Positions 47,382-57,892 of a DNA stretch of 64,000 bases are shown piece after piece. The notes under the pieces are model-generated. The model was not told the origin of the DNA. It saw nothing but the letters and a program-made list of their open reading frames with translations, and did no database searches. The DNA lies in NCBI GenBank assembly GCA_022695795.1, contig MU404083.1:162347-226346 (forward strand). Direction: 5' to 3'. Positions within the stretch are counted from its first letter, which is position 1. Each line of letters starts with the position of its first letter. Position numbers and translations under genes: made by a program. This DNA is from Biscogniauxia marginata (Eukaryota > Ascomycota > Sordariomycetes > Xylariales > Xylariaceae).

Positions 47382-48437
47382 ATGAGCTCCCCGACTCAAT
47401 TCAAAGGCACCCTAGTCGTCACCGGCGGCAGCGGCTACATCGGCGCGCAGATCGTGCGGGCAGCGCTGACCCAAGGCTACGCCGTGCGCCTGACCGCGCG
47501 GACAGCAGCCTCCGCGTCCCAAGCCGCAGCCCGGCACCCGCAGTTCGCCGACACGCCGCAGCTCACCACGTCCGTCGTGGGCGACATAACCGACGCGTCG
47601 GCGTACGCGCCCGTCTTCGCCGGCGGGGCCGTGACGGGCGTGGTCCACGCGGCCTCGCCCTTCAACGTCCAGCCGTCGGACAACGTCCGGGACCTCCTCA
47701 CGCCCGCCGTGCGGGGCAGCACCGCGGTCCTCGAGGCGGCGCGGCGCTGGGGCGGGCCCCGCGTGCGCCGCGTCGTCGTCACGAGCTCATTCGGCGCCGT
47801 CGTCGACCCGGGCCGCGGCGCGCGCCCCGGATACGTCTACGCCGAGGCCGACTGGAACCCGACGTCGTGGGACGAGGCCGCCGTCGCCGACGGCGTCGTC
47901 GCGTACTGCACGAGCAAGTCGCTGGCCGAGCGCGCCGCGTGGGACTGGGTCGCCGCGCAGAAGAAGCAGCAGGATCCGGTGAGCTTCGACCTCGCGACCA
48001 TCTGCCCGCCGTGGGTGTTCGGCCCGTACGCCGGCGGGCTTCGCGGCGCGAAGAGCCTCAGCGAGTCTATCGACCTGCTCCGCGGCATCGTCGACGCCGC
48101 CGAGGTCCCGCCGTTCGACTTCGGCGGCTTCGCGGACGTGCGGGTGGTCGCGGAGGCGCACATCCGCGCGCTAGAGGTCCCCGAGGCGGGCGGGCAGCGC
48201 TTCCTCATCGGCCAGGACTACCGGCACCAGCTCGCTGTCGATATCGCTAGGGAGGCGTTTCCGGAGCTGAGGGACCGGCTGCCTGAGGGCAGGCCGGGAC
48301 ACGTGGAGCCGGCGTACAGTATCGATGGCTCGAAGGCGAGCAGGGTGCTCGGGATCAAATATCGTACCCTTGATGAGACGATCAAGGACACGTTTGAGCA
48401 GCTACTGCGCGACAAACAGATAGAAGAGAAGGCATGA
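47382..48437 (+). CDS. Extended SDR reductase (dihydroflavonol-4-reductase/Gre2-like)
   Basis: Single exon, 351 aa. The Rossmann loop TGGSGYIG (14-21) and the NADP-favouring RLTARTAA segment are followed by VVGDITD, VVHAASPFNV, RRVVVTSSFGAVV (catalytic Ser strand) and the active-site YCTSK (Y175, K179). Then LATICPPWVFGP and a C-terminal substrate lobe (VVAEAHIRALE, LIGQDYRHQ). Extended SDRs of this group reduce ketones, aldehydes or dihydroflavonol-like substrates in the cytosol with NADPH; the actual substrate is unknown. GC-rich and intronless against AT-rich flanks, like the methyltransferase and the later SDR. Relatives often sit in biosynthetic clusters; here the nearest enzymes upstream are pseudogenes. 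Confidence 0.92.
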   Translation: MSSPTQFKGTLVVTGGSGYIGAQIVRAALTQGYAVRLTARTAASASQAAARHPQFADTPQLTTSVVGDITDASAYAPVFAGGAVTGVVHAASPFNVQPSDNVRDLLTPAVRGSTAVLEAARRWGGPRVRRVVVTSSFGAVVDPGRGARPGYVYAEADWNPTSWDEAAVADGVVAYCTSKSLAERAAWDWVAAQKKQQDPVSFDLATICPPWVFGPYAGGLRGAKSLSESIDLLRGIVDAAEVPPFDFGGFADVRVVAEAHIRALEVPEAGGQRFLIGQDYRHQLAVDIAREAFPELRDRLPEGRPGHVEPAYSIDGSKASRVLGIKYRTLDETIKDTFEQLLRDKQIEEKA

Positions 48438-48977
48438 ATGATGTGTTCTTATGGGGATTAAAGGAGTTTTAGATTGTATATTGTCACAGGATGCTAGGTT
48501 AGAACACAATATATGCCGATAAACTCTTCCACCATTATGGATATGTTAGTGTCATAGGTGAATGTTTGGTCTCTTGATGCTCTTCTAAGCTTTATTCGGT
48601 GCCTTTGCTCTCCTGATCGTCTCCTGATAATTTTTTGTTTTTTGTTTGTTTGAACAAGTGCTGCTACCAATATTGCTGTCCAGGACAAGAGATTGGTGAA
48701 TCTCTCAGGAAGTATGCTGGCATTAAAGACTCTATAGGTCCATAGTCGACATGACATTAGACCAGGATCGGGAGGACGGGGAAGTGTGGACAAGAGAACT
48801 CGGAATAGTTGATGATGGGTAACAACGTGTATCTGATCATATTCCTTAATTTTCCTTTCTTGTTTGTCTAGGGAATAAGCACCCCTTAAAGAGCATCCAG
48901 TTCTCGTGCCTGATATCTCCCATTTCCATTTCGTGAGCCTCCTCCTCCACCACCCTGCGCTTCAACGCCGTAGCCTT
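48438..48977. other. 3' flanks of converging genes; no gene seen
   Basis: Short frames only; probable 3' UTRs of the SDR and of the orphan minus-strand gene. Confidence 0.5.
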
Positions 48978-49298
48978 TCATTGCGTGTCGGGCGGCGGTG
49001 TATTGGGGCGATGAGGGATCCGGGCGTCCCGGCAAACGATGTATAACAGCGCCGCCCACCTGGGGCTAAGATGATCAATCCTTTCGATGCAGTCGCCCTG
49101 CCGATTCCACAGTTCCAATAGACGCGTTCGGGCGGCATCCGAGTCAATCTGTTCCATGGCATCGATCACAAAATATAGTACTAGAATCTCCCTCCGCATC
49201 CCATCCATTTCTGCATAAAGGCGGCGAAATCTCTCATGGACGGATGGTGTGTTCTGTTGGGCTGCAGCGGCCGCGGGTTGGGGGTTGGTCGAGCTCAT
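48978..49298 (-). CDS. Hypothetical protein, 106 aa
   Basis: Not recognised. The ATG at 49298 (MSSTNPQ) is preferred; the frame extends upstream to 49400 only from a TTG. A short Ala/Gln-rich start is followed by HERFRRLYAEMDGMRREILVLYFVIDAMEQ, probably one long amphipathic helix. Then come LLELWNRQGDCIERIDHL and a second helix LSPRWAALLYIVCRD, ending in a Pro-rich tail. No signal peptide; hydrophobicity is too patchy for a membrane segment. Same strand as the next gene, 195 bases away, but nothing shows they work together. Confidence 0.55.
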   Translation of the reverse strand: MSSTNPQPAAAAAQQNTPSVHERFRRLYAEMDGMRREILVLYFVIDAMEQIDSDAARTRLLELWNRQGDCIERIDHLSPRWAALLYIVCRDARIPHRPNTPPPDTQ

Positions 49299-49493
49299 GG
49301 TGAGTTGTAATGGAAATGGCTGATTTAGATAATAGTTTCTCATGTAAACATGGAAGTTATAGATACCGCGCGCCTCTGATAGCAACCGGCTGTTGAACAA
49401 ATGCTAGTGGGAATGGCTCCGAATTGATGTTGGCGGGGAGAAAGTTCGTTGTTGAGCCATTCCTCGGTAAAAGAGATCACGCTCCCCCAGTGT

Positions 49494-50543
49494 TCAATCT
49501 ATCGCTATATCACCTTCCTTCATTTGTGATTCCATCCATAGTGCCTTCTTGATCATCTCGGCTTCCGTCCCTCTCCACTTGCGTCCATGTAAATGTCGTA
49601 GGCACGGCTGCCGCCCCTCGTTCGGGTAATACAGCCAGCATGCCCATTTGGCCCAATTGCCCTCCTTCATCTGCTCCCGCGCCCGATGACCAATGGTGTC
49701 TTCGATAAAGGCCCCGCGCATCATGGCCAAGCGGGTAGGGAAGACACGGGACAGGTAATGTGCGGTGGATGCTATGTGCGGCTTGTCGTGCCAGAAGAAC
49801 AGAGGCGTTAAGGGAATACCGTCTCCGGGCTCTGATGGTGGAGTGAAGTTCCGTTTCAGGGAGGTAGTTAAGTTCCTCAGGGCAGGAAACTGCAAGACGT
49901 GGGGGGATACAGCGTAAGATAGCATGCGCACCGATGGGAGGCAGACGTACTTGACTGGCATGTTGTCGTCGCCCTCGGAATTTTGCATGACTTCCAGTAT
50001 CGACCGCAGAGGAACAACCGAGACTAATGGCCAGTCATGCTGATGCACCCAGACATACGGCGTCTCGGTCACTCTCAGCGCAGAACGCACCGCCAAGCCA
50101 AATCCAAGGCGTCTCGCGGGTTCTATGAAAGTGACCCGCTTGTCCTCCGTCTGCGTCGTAGAGTAAGGCACAAAATTTGTCGCGATACAAGGTGACCCAT
50201 ACTCGGCTTCTGCATCCGGATGTTGGATAAGGATATTATTTTCATCCTCTCTATAGTATTCCTTCAGGATGAGGGACTTGACATTGCTCTTATACAAGTC
50301 GACCTCACTTGCGCCCTTTACCGTGACTTGGCCCTTCTTCAAGCGCGCTTCTGGGCCAACCCGGTCATAAGTATCTAGAACTAGGATGACACGACAAGAG
50401 AGCAGATCTAGGCAATGATTGCGAAAGGAAGATATAATTGCCTCTATAAGTTCTGTTGAGGGGGCTGAAGGCGTTGGCGAAGTTGTGATAATCAATGTGA
50501 CCAGCTTGGATATTGGTGCTGCTGCCATTGGTGTGTCTGGCAT
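49494..50543 (-). CDS. Hypothetical protein, possible GT-A-like glycosyltransferase
   Basis: Single exon, 349 aa. The start has LVTLIITTSPTPSAPSTELI then FRNHCLDLLSCRVILVLDTYD, a pattern of a first strand, a helix and a second strand ending in Asp that recalls GT-A glycosyltransferases. The middle contains TETPYVWVHQHDWPLV (possible metal-binding or second acidic site). The end has LFFWHDKPHIASTAHYL, GAFIEDTIGH and NWAKWACWLYYPNEG, rich in Trp, Tyr and His as sugar-binding regions often are. No signal peptide or membrane segment, so a Golgi role is doubtful. I cannot name the family; the glycosyltransferase idea is inference. Confidence 0.65.
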   Translation of the reverse strand: MPDTPMAAAPISKLVTLIITTSPTPSAPSTELIEAIISSFRNHCLDLLSCRVILVLDTYDRVGPEARLKKGQVTVKGASEVDLYKSNVKSLILKEYYREDENNILIQHPDAEAEYGSPCIATNFVPYSTTQTEDKRVTFIEPARRLGFGLAVRSALRVTETPYVWVHQHDWPLVSVVPLRSILEVMQNSEGDDNMPVKYVCLPSVRMLSYAVSPHVLQFPALRNLTTSLKRNFTPPSEPGDGIPLTPLFFWHDKPHIASTAHYLSRVFPTRLAMMRGAFIEDTIGHRAREQMKEGNWAKWACWLYYPNEGRQPCLRHLHGRKWRGTEAEMIKKALWMESQMKEGDIAID

Positions 50544-50992
50544 TCTCTTCGTCTGTATATCGAGGCCCGAGTGTTGCGCTGGACCTTGCTCTGAAATGAT
50601 AAGCTCATCTTGCGCCCGATCAATGCACTAGAAAACTGTGGTTGTGTCTAGAGGGCCCTTAGGTGTGATCACGATGATTTGGGGGAAATGTGACTCGATT
50701 GGATTTGGTTTGGCTGCAGCGCAGAAATGGACTACGTAGGCAGTCAGGCCAATTCTTGTCTCGTTACAGCTATTATCAGCTGAAAACAGCCGGCAGCGTT
50801 CTAACAGAACTCATTAGATGTTCTGTACGTTAATTAGCCCCTGAAACTAGCTCACCAATTTAAGAAAATAGTCGATTCATCTGATAGGCGTCCACTCAAA
50901 ACTTCAGAGAAAGAGGTTCAACTAAAGGAATATTCACTATTGCTTAAATAAAGAGTACACAAAAATAACAACAAACAAGTCTCGCCATTTCT
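50544..50992. other. Intergenic, no gene seen
   Basis: 5' flank of the 349-aa gene and 3' flank of the broken ORF. Nothing supportable. Confidence 0.5.
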
Positions 50993-51460
50993 TCATTCCG
51001 TACCGGTAGATCCACCGATAAAGGCTCGCAGGTCCGCATCTTGAACAAGCCTCAACTTCTCAATCTCGTATGCCATCTCCCTTTCGGCATCCTTCCACTC
51101 CTGGTATTTCTCCCTTGCCCTCTTAGTTGACCTCATGACATTGTTATTGTACATAATTATGCTCAGCTCCCGAAGCCTCTGGGGTCGGCTTAGAAACGAC
51201 GGCGTGATAGGTCCTAGACTGCCCTCGGCACCCGCAGCGTTGGAATACGCCTAAGTGCCTCTATATCTGGCATCTTGCATTGGTATTTCCTCAGCTTCCA
51301 TGTGATGACCGTGAGCACCAGCAGGGGATCCGATTGCCTCATCGTAGTCTGTTGGGACTGAGGGGGGCAAGTCCGTCGCTACCTCAGAATGAGATCTCTT
51401 GCAGCCTCTTACAGGAGAGTCACTGATCTGAGAAAGACGTGGAGATGGCCTCGTATCCAT
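50993..51460 (-). pseudogene. Hypothetical ORF broken by one in-frame stop
   Basis: From the ATG at 51460 the frame encodes a Ser/Pro/His-rich stretch to ARYRGT, then TAG (51253-51251). It continues in the same frame through AYSNAAGAEGSLGPITPSFL and a strongly helical, charged region (MRSTKRAREKYQEWKDAERE, YEIEKLRLVQDADLRAF) to a TGA at 50993. The downstream part looks like real coiled-coil protein, so the TAG probably replaced a sense codon (CAG would fit a CpA change). Upstream in frame there is no other ATG before a stop. Family unknown. Confidence 0.5.
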
Positions 51461-52809
51461 GGGATCAGTATGTGAGCCTGCTCTAGTACCAGATGATGCT
51501 CTGCCGCGGCGGATTGACTTTGCTGGTTGTGGGAGATGTCACTAGCCATTGCTCAAATGTGTGGTGTTAAGACGCACGTGTGGCCTAGTTCAAAAGCTAC
51601 TAGTTTTTGCCGCAAATCAGATAGATAACTTGAAGAATCAAAAATTGCTTTATGTTGAAGCCGTGGCTTGCAAGGTGGGATAGGCAGCCTCTAAGTGCAT
51701 ACAGGGTTGGGAACTTGCTGTATTTAAATATACGATCAACGAAGTGTGAGATGCGTATAGTAGAAGATAGGGCTTCACATTATTAGAATATTCAACGAGG
51801 AGTCATATTACAGTTATCTCTCGGTGTCTTCCTTTGTCGCGATGTAGGCTGTCTCAAGACAACACTGTCTAGACATCACAACTCGTCTCAGGATAGATCA
51901 AAATTCTCTCTTCTCATCCAAGTCATGCAACACGGCAAGTTTCGAAAATACCTAGGCTACGCGTTATCCTCTCCCTAGTCTTATGACTGACTACCTTATC
52001 CACTGCCTCCGTTTCTCATTATTGATTTACCATCTTGTAGGGGCTCTCAATTTACCAACCAATGAGGTCCCAACTCCAGTCCCGGAACAACGAGGCAGCC
52101 GGCAAACCGCCGTTCCCTGTGGACAGAAAAGCCGAAGCTGACCATGAAAGACCTCTAGTTTCATCATCCCTCACCTCCCACCCAGCATTATTAGAGGTCC
52201 CAACCTGTTACACTATCCTCAGACTAGAAAATAGCGGAGAGTAGTGATATCGGTGCGTATCGTGATGCCACCATACGATAGGAGTGATGACGTTGTTATT
52301 ATGCGAAGAGCTAGAACTAGGTAGAGATACTGAATGGCTGAATGGCCCTCTTACCTGTAAACAGCCCCTTTACCTCCTTCCCCAATCATCCTCTTTCATA
52401 CACCCACCTCCCCCCACTATGAAACTCCAGGATAGAACTAAGAGCTCTCCAAACCAACCAGACCACTTAGTAAACAGGATATCATCATCTCTAAACCACA
52501 CAAACCATGAGATAGGTACGTAAATCACTTCCCACTCAACCAAATCGAGAATAGGTTGACAGGAAAAGGGCAAAATGGCAACATATCACATAAAATCCCA
52601 AAAGGTCGAGACGAGTAGGCGCTGATCAAGGCTTTGCATTCATCAAATAGAGTTGTGTTATACATGTCCACACCCGTGTTGCGCCAGATCCAGTAATAAA
52701 TCTTGCCATAAATGCAACGACTTGCATGTTATACCAGACGCCGGTGTCCCATGCTAATTTTTTCTGATTCCTGAAATAAGCACCGAAAGAGACCTGGCCA
52801 TACCTCCCC
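51461..52809. other. Intergenic, includes hacA 3' flank; no gene supported
   Basis: A 60-codon frame at 52062-52244 and others have no domain or splice support. 52626-52809 is probably hacA 3' UTR. Confidence 0.45.
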
Positions 52810-54518
52810 CTAGAAGAAAAGCCTATAACGCTTCCCATTGTTCATTTCTGTCATATCCCGCTTCCTTTTTTTGGTTGCTAGTGATGATGGTACATGATTT
52901 TGTGACGTTGGTGTCTTCTCCCGAAGGACGCCTGTTGATGATTCGGGTCGGGAACTCGGCGATAGAGAGATCGTACTATTCGTCTCCCTTACTGATAACA
53001 ATTTCCGTTCTTCGACTCTAATAGCCCACAATAGTGTGAGCAATACCTCTCGTGACGGTAAGCTGGCGCCTTCTGGCCACATCTGCGGTCCACGGCTCTG
53101 ATCACCCTTGATACCCGGGGATCCACTTGCCAGCTCCTCGACCCGATCATCGCGTCCCTCAGACACCAACCGCAATAACTCCATCGTCGCATCCATGAGT
53201 GGACGCGCCAGTATGGGGCTGCTGGTTAAAAGTTTCTGAAGAGATTTGATTCTCAGAGTCAAAGAGGCTGAAAGCAGATTCGGGTTCTTGGGCGACCGAG
53301 TCGCTTCCCGCGGCTGCGCCTGGAGCGGCGCCGCTAACATCGTCGCTGAGGAACTGATCGTAGTCGAATTCCGGAAATACGGGGGTAGCGTCACCAACCA
53401 TATGATTGTACTCAAAATTGAGGGGGTCGGTTGAAGGGCTAAATTGGCCTTGAGCGCCCCAGTTATCAGAGTCAAAGGCCGACGACAGGCTGAAATCATT
53501 ACCGAAGAGAGCGTCAGCAGCGTTTGAAGCTGCAGAAAGAGTGACAGTGCTGGAGGCGACGGTTGTCGCGAGGCCAGCCACGCCTGCGGAACTTCCACCG
53601 ACGGACACTGCGGGTCGCACAACATCGCTGCTGGATGTTGTGTCACGTCGGAGGAAGTAGGCGCAGGCGTGTAAGCCTCCGCGGGGGCCTCAGTTGTCGA
53701 GGGCTCGTCGGCGTCGTTGTCGGCGACGGGGTTTAACTCGGGGGAGAGAGAGGCAGGGTCGACAGTGCCGTCCTGCTCGGGCATGAGGATGAAGTCGTTG
53801 ATCATGCCTGGGTTGCCTTGGGCGGCACCTTCGGAAGAGCCAAATAAGGGCTGTGACAGCGTAAGGGGAGAAGGCTGGAAGGCGTCGAGGGGCGAGGAGC
53901 TCCGGCTGACGACGCCCGAATCCCTTCGGAGCTTGGTGAGCTCCTCCATCAATAGGAGGTTCTGCTTCTGCTGGTTGAGCAGTGCGGCCTCGAGTTGTGA
54001 ATTCCGTTGCTCCAGGGCCTCGACTTCTTGTCGCTTTCGCTCTCGGGAGGACTGGGCGGCACGGCGATTTCGGAGGACTCGCTCGACTCGCCTTTGTTCC
54101 TTCTCATCCTCGGTCTTGGCTCGTTTTCTGTAATGGAGGGTAAGCAAGACGACAGTGGTTGTTTCTATCTAGTGATGGTATCCTACCTCGGCGGCAAGTT
54201 AGTCTTAGGCTCCGGGAGGACTTGGCCCCACGACTTTCTCTTCTTGGCCGGCTTCTTCTCGGTGGACTCAGAGGCGGCGGCCGACGGGGCGGGACTCGAG
54301 GAGTGCTGGGTAGCGGCCCTCTCCTCGCCGGCGAAGGACGACTCGGGAGTCATGACGCTCTCCATCGGGTTCATGGTGGACGGAGTGGAGAAGAGAGACG
54401 GGTATATCTCGCCGGGGGCCGACATGAAGGACTCGGCTGGAGAAGCCTCGATCTTGACTTGGGGGGCCGAAGCCGTTGGTTGTGGTTGGTCTGGTTGCTG
54501 GCTTTCCCAGGTGGCCAT
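52810..54518 (-). CDS. hacA: HacA/Hac1 unfolded-protein-response bZIP factor with Ire1-type intron
   Basis: Master activator of ER-stress genes. Exon 1 is 54518-54187; a normal intron 54186-54128 (59 nt, CATTACAG acceptor) joins PPR to KRAKTEDEKEQRR. The basic region is residues 112-143 (NRRAAQSSRERKR, Asn131), with leucines 149, 156 and following. Removal of the 20-nt unconventional intron 53630-53611 changes frame after QHPA (residue 277). It gives a 426-aa active form ending at 53159, with acidic FDYDQFLSDD and a final CDDGVIAVGV. Without that step the frame stays open to 52810 (549 aa). The Ser/Pro-rich N-terminus and KKPAKKRKSWGQVLPEPKTNLPPRKR block are typical of filamentous-fungal HacA. 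Both isoforms share residues 1-277. Confidence 0.95.
53611..53630 (-). promoter_or_regulatory. Ire1-cleaved unconventional intron of hacA (20 nt)
   Basis: On the minus strand the two cut sites are CAG/CAGC (after 53631) and CCG/CAGT (after 53611), both fitting the fungal consensus CNG/CNGN. The interval between them is exactly 20 nt, the usual length in filamentous fungi. The 5' site is the 7-nt loop CAGCAGC on a perfect 8-bp stem (53641-53634 with 53626-53619). The 3' loop CCGCAGT has a weaker visible stem. Removal shifts the frame into the acidic HacA C-terminus. Confidence 0.92.
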
Positions 54519-57500
54519 CTTGAAAAAGATACTGTCTTGTCTAGGAAGGAGGACTTTTGTAGTCTTGCTGCTGCTGCACGCTGCTTCTTCTATTCACTTG
54601 ACCGTGTTGCAAGTGTGAATAGCGGCGGGAACGGGTGGAGTGCAGAAGGTGAATGGATATGTAAAAATGATGGTTTGCTAAAAGTAGAGAGGCGCCGTCC
54701 TAATTCCTCAATACAAATAACTAGCAGCAGGCTTCACCTGTGCCAAAGCATGATTTTAGCTTGGTTGGGGGAGATGAGTCAACCGATGCGTCAGGTGATT
54801 TTAGGGGGGTACAGTAAGTGGTATGCCTAGAGGCTGGCAATTGGTGTTGAGGACAGAGTGTCCTCTAGGGGGCGATGTGGTTGGCTGCTACAGTAGGGGT
54901 GCTGGTGCTGGTGCTGGTGCTGTGGTTTAGGCTGCTAGAATTACCGTCTGTGGGCGGGAGACCGTCTCTCTTTATCTTCAACGTGTCCTGTTTAGTCAGG
55001 GGCTGACTTAACAGCCTGAGGCCGCTAAAAAAAAAAAATAAACTCTCTCGCAAAAGGGGAACCTTCCTCCTTCTTGCGACTCTTGTGTCAGGTCAGCCAC
55101 CAAGAGCCAGTCTGCTAAGCAGTCTACTAAATTCGGGGCAGCCCAGGCGGCCTACAGGGGGCCAACACACACCTACGCCAGGCCCTGCTTAGGGGAGGGT
55201 GGGACATGTGGGACGTGTGGGGACTGGGGGCTTGCGGTAGGGATAAGTCACCTCGTAGAGGAATGTCAGGGGCGGCTCTCGCGCTCCTGATTGGCCGGTC
55301 TGCTGGTGGCCCGGATCAGCCCCAAAGGGCAAGTGGGTCCATTGATTCCAAGCCACCGAGACCAACGAGTCCGTCCGTTGTCTTGTTCCCTTCAATTCTT
55401 CCCAGTTCACCAGTCTTCCTCGCCCCCTTTTGGCGTGAATCGATTATACGACCCTATAATCACACATACCTGCCTATACCTCCGTCGGTCCGTCGTGGGA
55501 ATGTTTACGGCGTCGAGTTCCTAGCGTGCATGCAGGTACGTGTATCATTGTATACACATCAATGCTGCATCGACCAAGTTTGGCATCTGTGCTATGTTCC
55601 CCAACCGCTTATTGAGCACCGAGTCCCGTCTTGCGAGTCGTCCACCCCGGCTCTTCGGTCCTCCCTGGTGTCTCTTCATCGTATGCATCTATTCTGGGTA
55701 ACCTGCCTGTGTAGCAGTGGAAAATTGGCAAGGGAGTTTCCATTGTCGATTGCTTGACATTCTATTCTCTACAGTCTGCAAGTATTTCGTCATCTCGGTG
55801 ATCTAATTTCTCCTTGTTTGTCCCTGACAATTGGATCTAAGATTGTGACAAGATCGGCATTCTACGGGGTACAACACACAACAGTAGTTTTGGGGGAAAG
55901 AGGACTTCGGCCTTGCTGTGGTTATTATTAGCATCGAAGCCCGGTTGGCTCAGTATGCATAATCGCAGGCTCTCGTCAGCCAAAAACAAAAAAAAAAGAG
56001 GCTTCAGAAGAAAAGTTCTAGTTAGAAGTCAGCTCGCCGCTCACTTGCATCTTTCATGCTGCACACTATTGACTCCTCATCTTAGTATAATGTTAGACGT
56101 AGGAAGGATTGTGACGTCGCCGTGTACTACCATCATCGCTTTATGTAGGAGAGCTTCTAGGATTTAGTAGACTTAATTGTGTTGACCATGACGTTGGTGG
56201 ATGTGTTCCTATTCCCGCTGCTTTCACCGATCTCTAGAAACTTCCTGAATCTGGGACTCTAGTTCCTGTCCGGGATCTAATTCGCGTGAGCCATTAGACG
56301 AAATAGGAACAAACATATTCTTTCTAAAAGGATGAGATCACACTGAGGGAAACAATATATGCACAATCAAACGCAGTACCATTCCCGTAAATAGCAATAT
56401 TAGCCTATAATGTTGCCGGCTATGGAATGATCTGCCATGTCCCCCGCGGCACGAAAACCAATCTCACCTATTGTAAGTGTAGAAAGTAGTAATCGAATAT
56501 CCCTCGGGTAACTCGAGAAAAAGACTCTTTGAAATGACATTAAAACACGACCAAGGCTTGCGGCATATCACAGTTACACGGCGATTCCCTTTTTACGGCG
56601 ATTCTGCCGTTGGGGTTTCAAGTTGGGGCCGGAGGCACATGCGGCGAACCAAAAGGCGAGGCTATCACCTACCCGTACTGTGTAAATTGCTGGTCTGGTT
56701 GGAAATGGTTCATGTTGGCTATAAAACAACCCATTGGACTGACTAGTAAGCCTAAAATACTGGCATGTATAGGTAAATAACGAAGCACGTGGGAAAGGAA
56801 GGTCGACGGGTCGGTTGTCAAGTCCCAACTCCAAACGCCTTGGTAGATTCTCACTCTGACTGAGCTTCTTAAGAATAAAGTTAACCCGGCCCAGGTAAAC
56901 ATGGCAGTCGATAACCCCCTGGACTTTTCTGGTCTATTATTAAAATCCCACGATCCTCAAGGGCTTCCTGGCTCCCAATCCATTTTAGTCGTATACAAAT
57001 CGTTAAGCCACATTACTTTGCCATATGGCGTTTTGCGGTATCATTATTTCAATTTTGCTGGAAGTTTCCGTATATGTAGGTACCAATACTAGGTAATATC
57101 CAGCCACGGGGCCTGCCGGGTCTACCTATATTAAGCGGCAAAAAAGAAGATCCCAAAAAATGGTGCACAGCGGATTCTCGGTGCGTCACGAAATGCGTCT
57201 CGGCACGATCGGCCGCTTGAAGGGAGGACGAGGCTGCGACAACCGTACCTGCGCCAATTCAGCTGCCCTTTTTCTTTTCTTTTTTTTCGTCTTACCTGTT
57301 CTGTAGATGACCGCCGCCTAGAGATAGGTATGTAAACTAGAACTTGGAGACTTATCTCGAATACGGTATCAGAAGAGTTCGGATTCAACACAAGGAAAGC
57401 TTAGTAAAGATACGGAAGAGCTGCCGAGACGGGAAGCTCAACATTCTGCAATGCCAAATTCACCGCTCGACCCCGGTGCCTCGGCTCCACACTCGCGAAC

Positions 57501-57584
57501 ACTCCCAAGTCGCCAGTTGTCGTACAGAATAACACGACCGCATGTCAAACTCAAAAACTAATGCGGCCCTTGCAGCAGCTCCCT
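54519..57584. other. hacA 5' region and intergenic DNA, no gene recognised
   Basis: The first few hundred bases will be the hacA leader and promoter. A CTGGTG repeat lies at about 54900-54925. The remaining frames overlap in several phases and show no domains. Confidence 0.5.
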
Positions 57585-57892
57585 GGGGGGGGGGGGGGGG
57601 GGGGGGGTATTTGCGGTGTACGGGGTATTGTGGGATACACTTAAAACCACGAGCTTCGTTTTATCAAAACGATAGTCCAGGGGGTTATTTTACTGAAAAC
57701 NNNNNNNNNNACCCCCCCCCCCCCCCCCCCCCCGCCCCCCCCCCCCGGCCCCCCCCCCCCCCCCCCCGCCCCCGGCCCCCCCCCCCCCCCCCCCGCATTT
57801 GCGGTGTACGGAGTAGTGAGGGATACTCTTCTAACCTCGAGCTTCGTTGTCTCAACACGATAGTCCAGTGGGTTAGTTGACTGACAACAAAC
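57585..57892. repeat. Poly-G/poly-C tracts around an assembly gap, flanked by a ~95-bp repeat
   Basis: G23 at 57585-57607 is followed by copy 1 (57608-57700), ten Ns (57701-57710), then C runs with sparse G (57712-57794) and copy 2 (from 57795). Both copies begin TTTGCGGTGTACGG within a few bases of the homopolymer and share AGCTTCGTT and ACGATAGTCCAG in the same order. A direct repeat joined through homopolymer, with the central part unresolved. May be partly an assembly artefact. Confidence 0.8.

Noticed and set aside
47787..48161. 124-aa antisense frame in the extended SDR
   Set aside because: Shadow of a gene with intact catalytic motifs.
52626..52838. 70-aa minus-strand frame after hacA
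   Set aside because: Overlaps the end of the long unspliced hacA frame and lies in probable 3' UTR; no features.
55206..55757. 183-aa + strand frame
   Set aside because: Starts in low-complexity DNA, overlaps other frames and shows no domain.
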